This document shows, one piece after another, positions 18,101-26,782 of a stretch of 64,000 nucleotides of DNA; within the stretch, counting starts at the first letter, position 1, and each line of letters opens with the position of its first letter. Origin of the DNA: Taibaiella lutea. GTDB lineage: Bacteria > Bacteroidota > Bacteroidia > Chitinophagales > Chitinophagaceae. A model generated the notes under the pieces. That model was not told the DNA's origin. It made no database searches and worked only from the letters and a program-made list of their open reading frames with translations. A program made the position numbers and the translations under genes. The stretch is from assembly GCF_008629695.1 (NCBI RefSeq), contig NZ_VWSH01000002.1, positions 403,410 through 467,409 of the forward strand, written 5' to 3'.

Positions 18101-18603
18101 ATATTACAGGAGCCAATGCAAGTGCATTTACTTTTGTTACAGCGCCTGTTTTCCCGATGACTGTAGCAGCAAATGCCACACAAAACGTGGACGTTAAATT
18201 TACAGCAGCAGCAGCAACAACTTACAATGCTTCATTGAAAATTATGAGCAATGACCTTAACAACGGAAGCTATGTTTTCGGAATGAAAGGTACAGGTGTA
18301 ACGCCTCCTCCTCCTCCAACAGGTGTTGAAGACGTAAAAGGAAATGTTGCTGATATCAAATTGTATCCGAATCCTACAGGTGACGAAGCTACTATTGCAA
18401 TGTTGTTAAGCGATGCACAACAAGTTGTTGTAAGCGTATTTGACATGAACGGCAGAGAAGTAATGCAACCGGTAATTAAACAATTCAGTGCAGGCGAGCA
18501 AAAAATGACTATCAGCACTAAGTCGTTGAACAGTGGTATCTACTTCGTACAGGTAGCATCTGCTAACCAGACTGTAAAAGTGAAATTGGCTGTAAGACAT
18601 TAA
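15199..18603 (+). CDS. Secreted phytase-like/PhoX-like phosphatase fusion with T9SS sorting domain
   Basis: The ATG at 15199 (1134 residues) is preferred over an in-frame TTG at 15178, because the signal peptide (AILVGTAVASMTSVSTFAQ) starts there. Residues 25-430 or so match the esterase-like phytase-like domain (FQGITFKEAGFSTLFPI, DPEGLVVDKDGNFFVSEENG, RGFESMALAPNGKLY). Residues 470-920 match PhoX/DUF839-type alkaline phosphatase features (LMNHEFGT, LDGEETGNEGR, RPEDGAWDPNNPNDFYF). Around 930-1030 is a choice-of-anchor D-like domain (FGSINTATSVNKTFVIKNDG), then a type A T9SS domain (IKLYPNPTGDEATIAM). It probably releases phosphate from organic phosphates outside the cell. Two phosphatase-type domains in one chain is unusual. 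Confidence 0.82.
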   Translation: MNKVLRAILVGTAVASMTSVSTFAQITLLQDYQNNNSATIGTFQGITFKEAGFSTLFPIAGTNGKEFWLCSDRGVNVDCASANPAACHPTYDKMFPFPDYSPKIHRIRIQGDSIQIIRTITMKRPDGTGATGKINLVGFGSTVAEVVSTDTVTNCADFSTKTSPKDIWGIDPEGLVVDKDGNFFVSEENGPTIWKINQNGIVTKRYSPYANLPGAQPQDVAIDTVFKYRKNNRGFESMALAPNGKLYTIIQSPLLFPNATVGNATRVHRILEIDPATGNQRMMAYLNDGVIGTGANQVKMSDWKIGDMAAINDSTFLVIEVAAKGTTDIKRVYKININNATTVTSGLYGGLALEALVDSAGLASNSIVPVTKTLAIDLLANGWPAVLDKAEGIAILNDSTVALVNDNDYGQVSANADGIATATGKKSHLFLYRLQGANKLNNFVPTSPTILQGITGPTSSQAPYLVPTIPGVDYTAILTAGDKVNGYMMAGLPDGLGAYDNNDDSTFTLLMNHEFGTATTGATHAWGSKGAFVSRWKIRKSDLAVLSGQDMTNTVNLWNPLTSSYIAYNAAFPSANAGFGRFCSADLAAVSAYYNEATGKGTTERIFLDGEETGNEGRVMAHIATGPEAGIDYELPYFGKASWENQVANPRPSDKTIVAGMDDATPGQVYFYVGEKQTTGNTIEKAGLNGGHLYSIAVDNMLLEDNAAPCAANTHFSTIDLGLVQNMTGTAVNTASNNAGVTNFLRPEDGAWDPNNPNDFYFNTTNAFNANSRLWKVHFSNLDSIMGGGTVTAVLDGTEGQQMLDNLTIDNSGHILLVEDVGGNAHLGKIWQYTIATDAMTQIGVHDSTRFLTGSANFLTIDEEASGILDVQHILGSGKFLTVCQAHYTVAGDQVEGGQLLAFNNPSSALSNPNMLVQGNNVTIQNGDATPAITDNTDFGSINTATSVNKTFVIKNDGPGPLLINGMNITGANASAFTFVTAPVFPMTVAANATQNVDVKFTAAAATTYNASLKIMSNDLNNGSYVFGMKGTGVTPPPPPTGVEDVKGNVADIKLYPNPTGDEATIAMLLSDAQQVVVSVFDMNGREVMQPVIKQFSAGEQKMTISTKSLNSGIYFVQVASANQTVKVKLAVRH

Positions 18604-18652
18604 TCTTCCGGCAAAAGATAATAGTGCCCATCCCATTGAAATGAAAGTAATT

Positions 18653-18687
18653 GTCCTATAAGGTTCTTTAACCTTATAGGACTTTAC
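18653..18687 (+). terminator. Hairpin terminator
   Basis: Perfect 11-bp arms gtcctataagg (18653-18663) and ccttataggac (18672-18682) with an 8-nt loop, followed by tttacaat, 50 nt after the phosphatase gene. Confidence 0.65.
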
Positions 18688-18740
18688 AATAAAATCAGGA
18701 TGAGCAAAATGTTCTTTTCATAATAGTTATTAAAAACACC

Positions 18741-18963
18741 GTCATCTCAACCGGAGTAAAATCATGCAGCGACAGCAAATGATTTTACGAAGCGGAGAGA
18801 TCTCCCAAGGGCTTAGTTTAGCTCATCCTTCAGTATTTATTGGGTGAATAGGAAGGAGTTTTTTTTACCAAGGGCCGAGTTAAACCCATCGTTCAGGAGA
18901 TATCTCGACTACGCAGTTTTATTACGCTTTCGCTTCATAAAACAGCTTCGCTCGATATGACGA
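18741..18963. repeat. Dispersed inverted-repeat element, copy 1 (degenerate)
   Basis: Begins gtcatctcaaccgg and ends cgatatgacg, a degraded version of the terminal pair seen in the copy at 22948. The word ggagagatctcccaagggct occurs at 18794 and again in that copy at 23005. It fills most of the 445-nt gap between the phosphatase and the cytochrome peroxidase; no gene was seen in this gap. Confidence 0.7.
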
Positions 18964-19048
18964 AATAAAACGGCATCGCACGATAGGGCGAGTGAGTGAA
19001 GAGAACTCAGATAATAAAATTTAAACAGTACAATTAAACGTCAGAACG

Positions 19049-20971
19049 GTGAAGAGAAAAATTACAATTATATCCATTATTTTCAGTCTTGCATTTGCAT
19101 TGTTATCATTCAACAGTATAAATGACAAAACACCTTATGAAGCGGAATACTTCAATAAGCTCAATGACCTGAAGACAGAACAATCCGATCTGCTGCAGCT
19201 TATACAGCAAAGCGAATTGACACCGGATGGCATAGCACATATAAAAGGCCGGATTCAGCTATGCCGCAACAAGATGAAAGGTATTGATTTCTGGTTGCGC
19301 TATTTAGAACCTGTTTCCTACAAAAGCATCAATGGCCCGCTACCTGTTGAATGGGAAACCGAAGTATTCGAAAAATTTGAAAAACCTTACAGACGTGATG
19401 GGGCAGGTCTTACATTAGCCTCGCTTTATCTGGATGAATCAGACATAAACAAAGACACATTACTCCATCTTATACAGACATCTTTGAATGTCATGGATGT
19501 TTACAAAGCAGATACCGTTGTAAGCCATTTAAAAACACCCGACCATTTCTTTTTGTGTAACAGGTTATACCTGCTTAACCTTGCTGCCATTTACACCACC
19601 GGCTTTGAATGTCCCGATCCTGCGCAGGTAGTACCGGAGTTACGATTGATGATGCATGAAGTGAAAAACATTTACAGCATTTACAACCTAAGCTTTCCTG
19701 ATAAAGCCTTGCCTGATGAATATCTTGCTCTTTATGAGAAAGCATTAACCTTCGTTGATGCTCAGAACAATGACATGAATAAATTCAATCATTATGACTT
19801 TATCCGTGAATTTGTAAACCCCTTGTTTACATTGAACCAGCAATACATTCAGCAATACCATGTCTTCTCCAAAAGCATGGTCGATTACTCCCTGAATAAG
19901 AACGTAACCTCTATCTTCAGTAAATCACTTTACAACGGACAGAATGCCAAAGGCATTTTCCTGAGAGTAAAAGATTCTGCTACTCTTGCAGAGATAGACA
20001 GGGTAGGGCACCTGTTGTTTTTTGATCCTATTCTTTCGGGTAATAACCGCAGAAGCTGTGCTTCCTGTCATAAGCCCGAACAATATTTTGCCGATACACT
20101 TGGCAGCAGCAACCTGCAATTTAATAATACAGAGGCATTGCCCCGTAATACCCCCTCACTGGTCAATGCAGGATATAACCACCTGCTTATGCTGGATGGC
20201 AAGCATACAAGCCTTCAGAACCAGGTGCATGATGTAATAACCAATAAAGTTGAAATGGGCAGCGATGAAAACGAGGTATTGCAAAAAGTATTAAGCTGCA
20301 AGGAATATAAAAAAGTATTTACAGCGTTATTGAAGCTTACGCCGCAGGAAAAAGAAATCACTATCGAACATATTGCTTCCGCTATCACCTATTATTATTC
20401 TAAATTCAGCCAAACCCAGTCTCCGTTTGACAATGCGATGAACAATAAGAGCAGCTTAAGCGCCAGCGAAACAGAAGGATTCAATCTTTTTATGAGCAAA
20501 GCGCAATGCGGCACTTGTCATTTTGTACCCATGTTCAATGGTGTAAAGCCGCCTTATGTCGGTTCCGAATTTGAAGTATTGGGGGTACCGGCAGATACTA
20601 ACTTCAAAAAGTTAAGCCCTGATAATGGCCGTTATGTTGTATTCCAGGCTGATGAAACCAAAAATGCTTTCCGGACCGGAACCATACGTAATGCCGCAAT
20701 GACAGCGCCTTATATGCATAATGGCGTGTTTAAGAATCTGAATCAGGTCATTGATTTCTATAACAACGGCGGTGGTGCCGGTAAAGGCCTTAACGTGCCG
20801 AACCAGACATTGTCAAGCGATTCCTTAAAGCTGACAGTGATGGAGAAAACGAAATTAATAGCATTTATCAAAACATTGAACGAGCCGCTAAGGCCTGAAT
20901 TACCACCAAAGTCTTTACCGAAATCAAGCAATCCTCTATTGAACAATCGTAAAGTCGGTGGTATTTATTAA
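19049..20971 (+). CDS. Diheme cytochrome c peroxidase (MauG/CCP family) with long N-terminal domain
   Basis: GTG start; the next Met codon is past residue 60 and would remove the hydrophobic segment at 5-22 (IISIIFSLAFALLSF), so GTG is preferred. Residues 25-300 form a helical region of a kind seen in front of Bacteroidota peroxidases. The CCP/MauG domain follows with two heme sites, CASCH (about 350) and CGTCH (about 495), and the closing motif RTGTIRNAAMTAPYMHNGVF before FYNNGGG. Such enzymes reduce hydrogen peroxide in the periplasm using electrons from a small cytochrome, or oxidise other proteins. A one-heme cytochrome gene follows after 12 bp. Confidence 0.88.
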   Translation: MKRKITIISIIFSLAFALLSFNSINDKTPYEAEYFNKLNDLKTEQSDLLQLIQQSELTPDGIAHIKGRIQLCRNKMKGIDFWLRYLEPVSYKSINGPLPVEWETEVFEKFEKPYRRDGAGLTLASLYLDESDINKDTLLHLIQTSLNVMDVYKADTVVSHLKTPDHFFLCNRLYLLNLAAIYTTGFECPDPAQVVPELRLMMHEVKNIYSIYNLSFPDKALPDEYLALYEKALTFVDAQNNDMNKFNHYDFIREFVNPLFTLNQQYIQQYHVFSKSMVDYSLNKNVTSIFSKSLYNGQNAKGIFLRVKDSATLAEIDRVGHLLFFDPILSGNNRRSCASCHKPEQYFADTLGSSNLQFNNTEALPRNTPSLVNAGYNHLLMLDGKHTSLQNQVHDVITNKVEMGSDENEVLQKVLSCKEYKKVFTALLKLTPQEKEITIEHIASAITYYYSKFSQTQSPFDNAMNNKSSLSASETEGFNLFMSKAQCGTCHFVPMFNGVKPPYVGSEFEVLGVPADTNFKKLSPDNGRYVVFQADETKNAFRTGTIRNAAMTAPYMHNGVFKNLNQVIDFYNNGGGAGKGLNVPNQTLSSDSLKLTVMEKTKLIAFIKTLNEPLRPELPPKSLPKSSNPLLNNRKVGGIY

Positions 20972-20983
20972 AACATTAAAAGC

Positions 20984-21355
20984 ATGAAATTAATCGTTAC
21001 AATTTTTATTTTATTATCGGGCATTTACAGCCTTCAGGTTTTTGCAACAGATAAGAAAGACAAGACAGCAGAGCTGTATGAATTCCCTGATGCCATGGCG
21101 CAGCCTGTCCGTAACCAGTTTATGGTGCTTTGCGAAAAGGGCCGGATTTTATATGATATCAGTTGCGGTAAATGCCATAACACCAAAGTAAATGGCAAGA
21201 CAATCATACCTGATTTTACTATCGAGCAATTAGGGGCTTATTCCATTCGCGTCGCCAATCAGAAACATGAAATGAATGTTTCCGAAGAAAACGTTTCTGC
21301 CGAAGAATTGGCGCTGATAACAACTTATCTGACCTATAAGAAGAAGAATCATTAG
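20984..21355 (+). CDS. Small monoheme c-type cytochrome
   Basis: 123 residues with a signal peptide (FILLSGIYSLQVFA), one CGKCH heme site at about residue 62 (ISCGKCHNTK), and a conserved-looking HEMN Met at about 100 that could be the sixth ligand. It begins 12 bp after the peroxidase stop and should be co-transcribed, making it the likely electron donor or acceptor of that enzyme. A terminator follows 140 bp downstream. No close family name is given because the sequence around the heme is short. Confidence 0.82.
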   Translation: MKLIVTIFILLSGIYSLQVFATDKKDKTAELYEFPDAMAQPVRNQFMVLCEKGRILYDISCGKCHNTKVNGKTIIPDFTIEQLGAYSIRVANQKHEMNVSEENVSAEELALITTYLTYKKKNH

Positions 21356-21495
21356 AACTTACTTATACTATTCCCTTTTACACTAACCCAATATTTCATA
21401 GCAAGATATCTATTCTTCTTTCCGGCATCTCCTTATCATCCTTCTTGTGTGATTTTGGACTATTTTGAATTAAGTAATAGTATTACACCATAATA

Positions 21496-21523
21496 AAAGG
21501 GCGCAATAATTGCGCCCTTTACG
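21496..21523 (+). terminator. Rho-independent terminator
   Basis: Perfect 11-bp arms aaagggcgcaa and ttgcgcccttt with a 3-nt loop, closing the peroxidase-cytochrome pair. Confidence 0.75.
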
Positions 21524-21604
21524 TTTGTAGAATTATTGCGCTCAACTTCTTTGTAATAAAATTGTTTATAATGCTGTGTTTGCTCAATCCTCATTATTTG
21601 TTTT

Positions 21605-22924
21605 ATGAAATATCTGTTCTTATCTATAGCTTCCACGGTATTATTAGCATCCTGTTCGGGTAATAAATCCTCCGGCCAGGACAGCAGTGTAAAAACATCG
21701 ACAGGCGTAACTGATTTACCAAAGCCTTATGACACCAAGTCTTCCGTCAACTTTTCAAAAGTACTCGGATGGCCGGAAGGTCTGACGCCCAAAGCTCCGG
21801 CAGGATTTACCGTTACTCCCTTCGCATCCGGACTTAATAGTCCCCGATGGATTTATGTTGCGCCCAACGGCGACATATTTATATCGGAAGCGCGTACACA
21901 GAGAAAAGGCGTAAAGAAAGTAGTTGCAAAGGTTATTGGCCAGGCTTCTTCTTTAAATGAAAATGACCAGCCAAGCGGCAATGATATTGTTTTGTTGCGT
22001 GATACCAATAATGACGGGGTTGCGGATTTTTCCGCTGTTTTCCTGAGTAACCTTAATCAGCCCTTCGGAATGTTGGTAATCGGCAATTCCTTTTATGTTG
22101 CCAATACCGACGGCTTGTGGGTTTATCCTTACAAAGCCGGCATTACTAAAATGACGGAGGCAGGCAAGAAGATAGTTTCATTACCCGCAGGTGGCTATAA
22201 CAATCACTGGACACGGAATATTATCACCAATAAGGACCAGTCAAAAATTTACATTACAGTTGGCTCGGGCAGCAATGTTGCCGAACACGGTATTGCTAAT
22301 GAAGTAAGGCGCGCCAATATACTGGAAGTAAATCCTGACGGTTCAGGTGAAGTTGTTTATGCTTCCGGTTTGCGTAATCCTGTAGGCCTGGCCTGGGCAA
22401 CAGGTACACAGACATTATGGACGGCAGTAAATGAAAGAGATGAATTGGGCGATAATCTCGTTCCTGATTATCTGACAAGCGTGAAAAGGGACGGATTCTA
22501 TGGCTGGCCTTATTCTTACTGGGGGCAGCACCCAGATCCGAGGATGAAAGGCGCAGGTCAGGAATTTGTCCGGAAAGCTATTGTGCCGGATGTGGACCTC
22601 GGCTCGCATACTGCTTCTCTCGGGCTTGCGTTTGATACGAAAATGCTTTTGCCGAAACCTTTTACAGGTGGCGCTTTTATCGGGCAGCATGGCTCCTGGA
22701 ACAGATCCGAATTAGTTGGCTATAAAGTAGTTTTTGTTCCCTTCGCTAATGGTAAGCCAACAGGTAAACCTCTGGATTTTCTTACAGGATTCAGAAAAGA
22801 TGCGAGTAAGGATGAGGTTTACGGAAGGCCCGTAGGTGTTGCGATTACACCAAAAGGTTTCATGCTTGTAGCAGATGATGCAGGGAATACTATCTGGTGT
22901 GTACGCGCTGTTAAGACTAAATAA
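21605..22924 (+). CDS. Sorbosone dehydrogenase family lipoprotein (PQQ-type sugar dehydrogenase fold)
   Basis: Lipobox at the N-terminus (STVLLASC, Cys 17), a Ser/Lys/Thr linker, then a six-bladed propeller of the glucose/sorbosone dehydrogenase family. Markers are FASGLNSPRWIYVAPNGDIF, LNQPFGMLVIGNSFYVANTD, TVGSGSNVAEHG, VYASGLRNPVGLAW, ELGDNLVPDYLTSV, GFYGWPYSYWGQHPDPRM and FIGQHGSWNRSE. Known members oxidise sugars or aldoses using PQQ and pass electrons to periplasmic cytochromes; whether this strain uses PQQ cannot be seen. It follows the cytochrome pair and may feed the same electron path (inference). Confidence 0.87.
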   Translation: MKYLFLSIASTVLLASCSGNKSSGQDSSVKTSTGVTDLPKPYDTKSSVNFSKVLGWPEGLTPKAPAGFTVTPFASGLNSPRWIYVAPNGDIFISEARTQRKGVKKVVAKVIGQASSLNENDQPSGNDIVLLRDTNNDGVADFSAVFLSNLNQPFGMLVIGNSFYVANTDGLWVYPYKAGITKMTEAGKKIVSLPAGGYNNHWTRNIITNKDQSKIYITVGSGSNVAEHGIANEVRRANILEVNPDGSGEVVYASGLRNPVGLAWATGTQTLWTAVNERDELGDNLVPDYLTSVKRDGFYGWPYSYWGQHPDPRMKGAGQEFVRKAIVPDVDLGSHTASLGLAFDTKMLLPKPFTGGAFIGQHGSWNRSELVGYKVVFVPFANGKPTGKPLDFLTGFRKDASKDEVYGRPVGVAITPKGFMLVADDAGNTIWCVRAVKTK

Positions 22925-22947
22925 CAGATATTCAATTTTCAAACTAT

Positions 22948-23112
22948 CCCGTCATCTCGACCGAAGTGCTTTTATACAGCGATAGCGGAATAAAAACACG
23001 TAGTGGAGAGATCTCCCAAGGGCTGAGTTAACTCAACGCCTGGGAGATCTCTCCACTCCATAAAAATCAATCGCTGCCGCTGCCTGATTTTTACTCCGGT
23101 CGAGATGACGGG
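22948..23112. repeat. Dispersed inverted-repeat element, copy 2 (intact)
   Basis: Perfect 16-nt terminal pair cccgtcatctcgaccg (22948-22963) and cggtcgagatgacggg (23097-23112). Inside, a second perfect 17-nt pair lies at 23002-23018 and 23041-23057 (core ggagatctctcc). The loop holds the palindrome gagttaactc. The element has no open frame and looks like a MITE- or REP-type sequence. A decayed copy is at 18741. Confidence 0.85.
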
Positions 23113-23115
23113 ACA

Positions 23116-23167
23116 TATATAAATAAATAGAGCCGTTGCAATCGCAACGGCTCTATTTATTTATATA
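23116..23167. terminator. Strong bidirectional terminator hairpin
   Basis: A perfect 24-bp stem with a 4-nt loop (aatc at 23140-23143); the centre is gagccgttgc / gcaacggctc and the outer part is AT-rich, giving A and T tracts on both sides. It serves glyA on the minus strand and possibly the sorbosone dehydrogenase gene on the plus strand. Confidence 0.85.
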
Positions 23168-23187
23168 AAAGAATTTAACGGCAGGAA

Positions 23188-24468
23188 TTATCCCATTTCC
23201 GGATACAAACTGAATCCTCTCATAAACTCATTCACTTCTCCTTTCACAGCAGCAATAACCGTTTCGTCATCAGGATTCATCAACGTCTTATCCAGCCAGT
23301 TAACAATAAGTTTCATGTCATTTTCCTTCAAACCACGGGTTGTAATTGCCGGAACACCAACACGGATACCGGAAGTTACAAAAGGAGACTTGTCATCAAA
23401 CGGAACCATGTTTTTATTTAATGTAATATCGGCTTTCACCAAAGTATTTTCTGCTTTCTTACCTGAAATATTTTTATTGCGAAGGTCAATCAACAACAAG
23501 TGATTGTCCGTTCCTCCGGAAATAATATCGTAACCTTTTTCTAAAAATGCATTTGACATTGCCTGCGCATTGCTTTGCATCTGACGTGCATAAGCTTTGT
23601 ATTCATCCTGCAATATTTCGAAGAACGAAACCGCTTTGGCAGCAATCACGTGTTCCAACGGACCGCCCTGTAAGCCCGGGAATACAGATAAATCCAGCAA
23701 AGAACTCATCATTCTTACGTTGCCTTTTGGATCTTTTATGCCCCATGGATTTTCAAAATCCTTACGCATCATAATAATACCGCCACGTGGGCCACGTAAA
23801 GTTTTGTGTGTGGTAGAAGTTACGAATTGGCAATGCTCGAAAGGGTCGTTCAGCAAGCCTGCAGCAATCAAACCCGCAGGATGTGCGATATCAGCCAATA
23901 CTAAAGCGCCAATTTTATCAGCAACAGCGCGGATGCGTGCATAATCCCAATCACGGCTGTAAGCGGAAGCGCCACAGATAATCAATTTAGGTTTTACCTC
24001 CAGAGCTTTAGCTTCCAGAGCGTCATAATCCACACGTCCATCTTCTTTCTTAACGCCATAATGATGGGCCTGATACATCTTGCCGGAGAAGGTTACCGGA
24101 GAACCATGCGTTAAGTGGCCTCCCATGCTCAAATCCAGGCCAAGTATGACATCGCCATGCTGCAATACCGCGAATTGTACTGCTGTATTGGCTTGCGCAC
24201 CGCTATGCGGTTGCACGTTTACATATTCAACATTGAAAATCTGTTTGGCTCGGTCAATAGCCAGCTGCTCGCTTTTATCCACCACTTCACAACCACCGTA
24301 ATAACGTTTGCCGGGATAACCTTCGGCATATTTATTCGTCATTACATTTCCCATAGCCTGCATTACCTGCAAACTTGTAAGGTTTTCAGAAGCAATCAAT
24401 TCAAGGCCGCGGCGTTGACGATCCAGTTCCTCACTAATGAGGCCAAATATTTCAGTATCTTTTTGCAT
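23188..24468 (-). CDS. glyA: Serine hydroxymethyltransferase
   Basis: Cytosolic PLP enzyme that converts serine and tetrahydrofolate to glycine and 5,10-methylene-THF. The 426-residue length is normal. Family motifs: [20 protein letters not shown] at the start, [45 protein letters not shown], and the PLP lysine motif [13 protein letters not shown] at about residue 225-235. The C-terminus has [10 protein letters not shown]. The Met start fits. A near-consensus promoter lies directly upstream and a strong terminator downstream, so it is transcribed alone. Confidence 0.97.
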   Translation of the reverse strand: MQKDTEIFGLISEELDRQRRGLELIASENLTSLQVMQAMGNVMTNKYAEGYPGKRYYGGCEVVDKSEQLAIDRAKQIFNVEYVNVQPHSGAQANTAVQFAVLQHGDVILGLDLSMGGHLTHGSPVTFSGKMYQAHHYGVKKEDGRVDYDALEAKALEVKPKLIICGASAYSRDWDYARIRAVADKIGALVLADIAHPAGLIAAGLLNDPFEHCQFVTSTTHKTLRGPRGGIIMMRKDFENPWGIKDPKGNVRMMSSLLDLSVFPGLQGGPLEHVIAAKAVSFFEILQDEYKAYARQMQSNAQAMSNAFLEKGYDIISGGTDNHLLLIDLRNKNISGKKAENTLVKADITLNKNMVPFDDKSPFVTSGIRVGVPAITTRGLKENDMKLIVNWLDKTLMNPDDETVIAAVKGEVNEFMRGFSLYPEMG

Positions 24469-24484
24469 GATTTGAATTTGGTTG

Positions 24485-24516
24485 CAAAAATAGATTAGAA
24501 AGAAGGGAAATGCAAA
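24485..24516 (-). promoter_or_regulatory. glyA promoter, TTTG-N20-TATTTTTG
   Basis: On the minus strand, TTTG (plus coordinates 24513-24516) is followed after 20 nt by TATTTTTG (24485-24492), close to the Bacteroidota consensus. It lies 17 nt before the glyA ATG. Confidence 0.65.
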
Positions 24517-24614
24517 TTAGAGTTTACGGAATAGTTATACTGTTTCGTTAATTTGCAAAGCCTGTGTTTCTTAATTGAAGCTATTTTAAATATAAAATGT
24601 TTTACTGTTTCGGT

Positions 24615-24622
24615 TATATTTG
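24615..24622 (+). promoter_or_regulatory. -7 box TATATTTG before the SBBP-like gene
   Basis: Exact match to TAnnTTTG, 42 nt before the ATG at 24664. No good -33 TTG at the usual distance. Confidence 0.4.
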
Positions 24623-24663
24623 TAAGCAGAATAAACCTCTGAACCTTACCAATATATCATACC

Positions 24664-26715
24664 ATGAAGCAAAACCTGTTTGTTCTTTTCTTTCTGTTTT
24701 TTTTGAGTTTTGCAGGCAGTATTGCAGCCCAGCCAAGCAGAATATGGGCCAGTTATGTTGGCCAGGGATTCAGCAATAATGCAGTCAGCTGGCCACCGTC
24801 AGGTACCAATATTTCACAGACCATTTATCATAAAGGATATATTTATATTGCCGGAACAACACTGGATACAATTCATATTGCTACTGCCGGTACTTTCCGG
24901 CCATCGTTTAATAAGGCTGATTATAATGAAGCATTTGTAGCTAAGTATGATACTTCGGGACACTTAATATGGGGCACATATTTTGGCGGTACTTCCCCTT
25001 ATATCAATGATATTTTTAAGTACAGCCATCTGAATATTAAGCCGCAGATAGCAATGGATAATAGCGACAATATATTTCTTACCGGTTACACAACCGATAG
25101 TTCCGGTATTGCAACAGCAAATAGTTTTCTTCCCGATTTTCCTGCCGGTGCCGCACCTATAACAAGCTACATTGCCAAGTTGAATAATAACGGACAATTA
25201 CAATGGAGTAGTTACTTTCCTGATTTAATATTTGCTATTGCATGCGACGGAAATGGCGATTTATATGTATCCGGAAGTTCTACCAGAGACACAGGCATTG
25301 CTACCGCCAATACATTTAAACCTGACCGCACCAATGGTCTTTGTCAGACGTATCAGACTGCTGATGCTTATTTAGTGAAATTTAATACCAACGGGCAGCG
25401 TATCTGGGGGACTTATTATGGTGGTACTTCAAGTGATGCCGGACTATGTATCGGTATTTTGCCAAACAATGATGTTATATTAGGCGGTACCACTTCAAGC
25501 TCTGATCAGATAGCCACACCGGGCACCCACCAGACATTTTCAGGTCCTGCAAATTGTGTTCAACCTAAGAACTTCATCGCCCGGTTTACCGGCAATGGGC
25601 AACGTATTTGGGGTACTTATTATTGCGATACTACAACCTTTGTCTCTAATAACCATCCAATGAAAATTTTGTGCGATAAAGATGAGGATGCGTTTTATAT
25701 TGCAGGTTACACTTACGATACTTTTGGTATAGCAACTCCCAATAGTTTTAAGTCTTTTAATAGTGGAAAGGGAGATTTGTTTCTTGCAAAATTCACTAAT
25801 CAGGGTCAGTTAGATTGGGGCACTTATTACGGAGGAGACGGCTTTGAAACGCTTGTGCCTGAAAATGATTTTAATGCCAACATGGATTGGCCAAGGGTAT
25901 CACTTGATTTTAATGAGGTTGGTGAAATATTTTTATCATCCGCAACAACAAGTACGGACAATATCAAAACCAATTGTTCTTATAATCCTGTTGATACAAG
26001 TTATGGTTTTATAGCCAAGTTTAATGCACAAGGGCAAAGGCTGTGGGGCAGCTATACAGATGCCAATGCAGGAGGTGTTACATTGGCAGTAGGAGAGGGG
26101 AAAACGTTTTATGTTTCAGTCAGCACGCGCATAGATGGAAAAGCAACATCAAATGCACCGATGACCACAAAATTACCCGGACTTATGGCAGGCTTGTTAG
26201 CTAAATTTGAAGATACATTTGTTTGTGTTCAAAGGAATATAACCATTCAGGCAAGTGATTCTATGTTGCGTGTTGATTCCGGTTTTATGACTTATAAATG
26301 GTATAAAAATAGCACAGAGCAAAACAATCCCAATGGCCCCGTTTTTCAATTGCATGATTCAGGAACTTATTACGTTGTGATAACTGATAGTTGCGGATGT
26401 GTGTACACCAGTAATACAATTAATGTAAATCCTCACGGGGCTACCGGTATTCATGAATCAGATAACAGTAAGAGCTTGACTCTTTTCCCAAATCCTAATA
26501 CAGGGCATTTTATCATAAAGCTTAATCAATGGCATCAACTGAATAATAAGGGGTCTGTTCAGGTAATAAACGTTATCGGAAATACGGTTTATCAAGCTGA
26601 ATTTAAATGCTCATCTGAGATACCTTTTGATCTCTCTTCTTTAATACCAGGCGTATATACAGTCAAGGTGAAGATTGGGGACAGTTATAATGTTTTGAAA
26701 ATGATGAAGCAATAG
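24664..26715 (+). CDS. Secreted beta-propeller (SBBP-like) protein with T9SS type A sorting domain
   Basis: Signal peptide 1-23 (LSFAGSIAAQ). The body repeats a (R/L)xW(G/A/S)(T/S)Y signature seven times: RIWASYVGQG, LIWGTYFGGT, LQWSSYF, RIWGTYYGGT, RIWGTYYCDT, LDWGTYYGGD and RLWGSYTD. These alternate with DNIFLTGYT/GDLYVSGSS strands, as in SBBP propeller repeats, so a seven-bladed propeller is likely. An Ig-like segment follows (about 530-590), then LTLFPNPNTGHFIIKLN ... LIPGVYTVKV, a type A T9SS domain. No enzyme motif seen. Single-gene unit. Confidence 0.83.
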   Translation: MKQNLFVLFFLFFLSFAGSIAAQPSRIWASYVGQGFSNNAVSWPPSGTNISQTIYHKGYIYIAGTTLDTIHIATAGTFRPSFNKADYNEAFVAKYDTSGHLIWGTYFGGTSPYINDIFKYSHLNIKPQIAMDNSDNIFLTGYTTDSSGIATANSFLPDFPAGAAPITSYIAKLNNNGQLQWSSYFPDLIFAIACDGNGDLYVSGSSTRDTGIATANTFKPDRTNGLCQTYQTADAYLVKFNTNGQRIWGTYYGGTSSDAGLCIGILPNNDVILGGTTSSSDQIATPGTHQTFSGPANCVQPKNFIARFTGNGQRIWGTYYCDTTTFVSNNHPMKILCDKDEDAFYIAGYTYDTFGIATPNSFKSFNSGKGDLFLAKFTNQGQLDWGTYYGGDGFETLVPENDFNANMDWPRVSLDFNEVGEIFLSSATTSTDNIKTNCSYNPVDTSYGFIAKFNAQGQRLWGSYTDANAGGVTLAVGEGKTFYVSVSTRIDGKATSNAPMTTKLPGLMAGLLAKFEDTFVCVQRNITIQASDSMLRVDSGFMTYKWYKNSTEQNNPNGPVFQLHDSGTYYVVITDSCGCVYTSNTINVNPHGATGIHESDNSKSLTLFPNPNTGHFIIKLNQWHQLNNKGSVQVINVIGNTVYQAEFKCSSEIPFDLSSLIPGVYTVKVKIGDSYNVLKMMKQ

Positions 26716-26782
26716 TTTTTTGTTCAGGATAGCATTAAACACCTAACCTCAATTTTGATAGTTTTCATATCATACAACAAAT

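Noticed and set aside
22948-23112. Insertion sequence
   Set aside because: 165 nt with no open frame; only inverted repeats are present.
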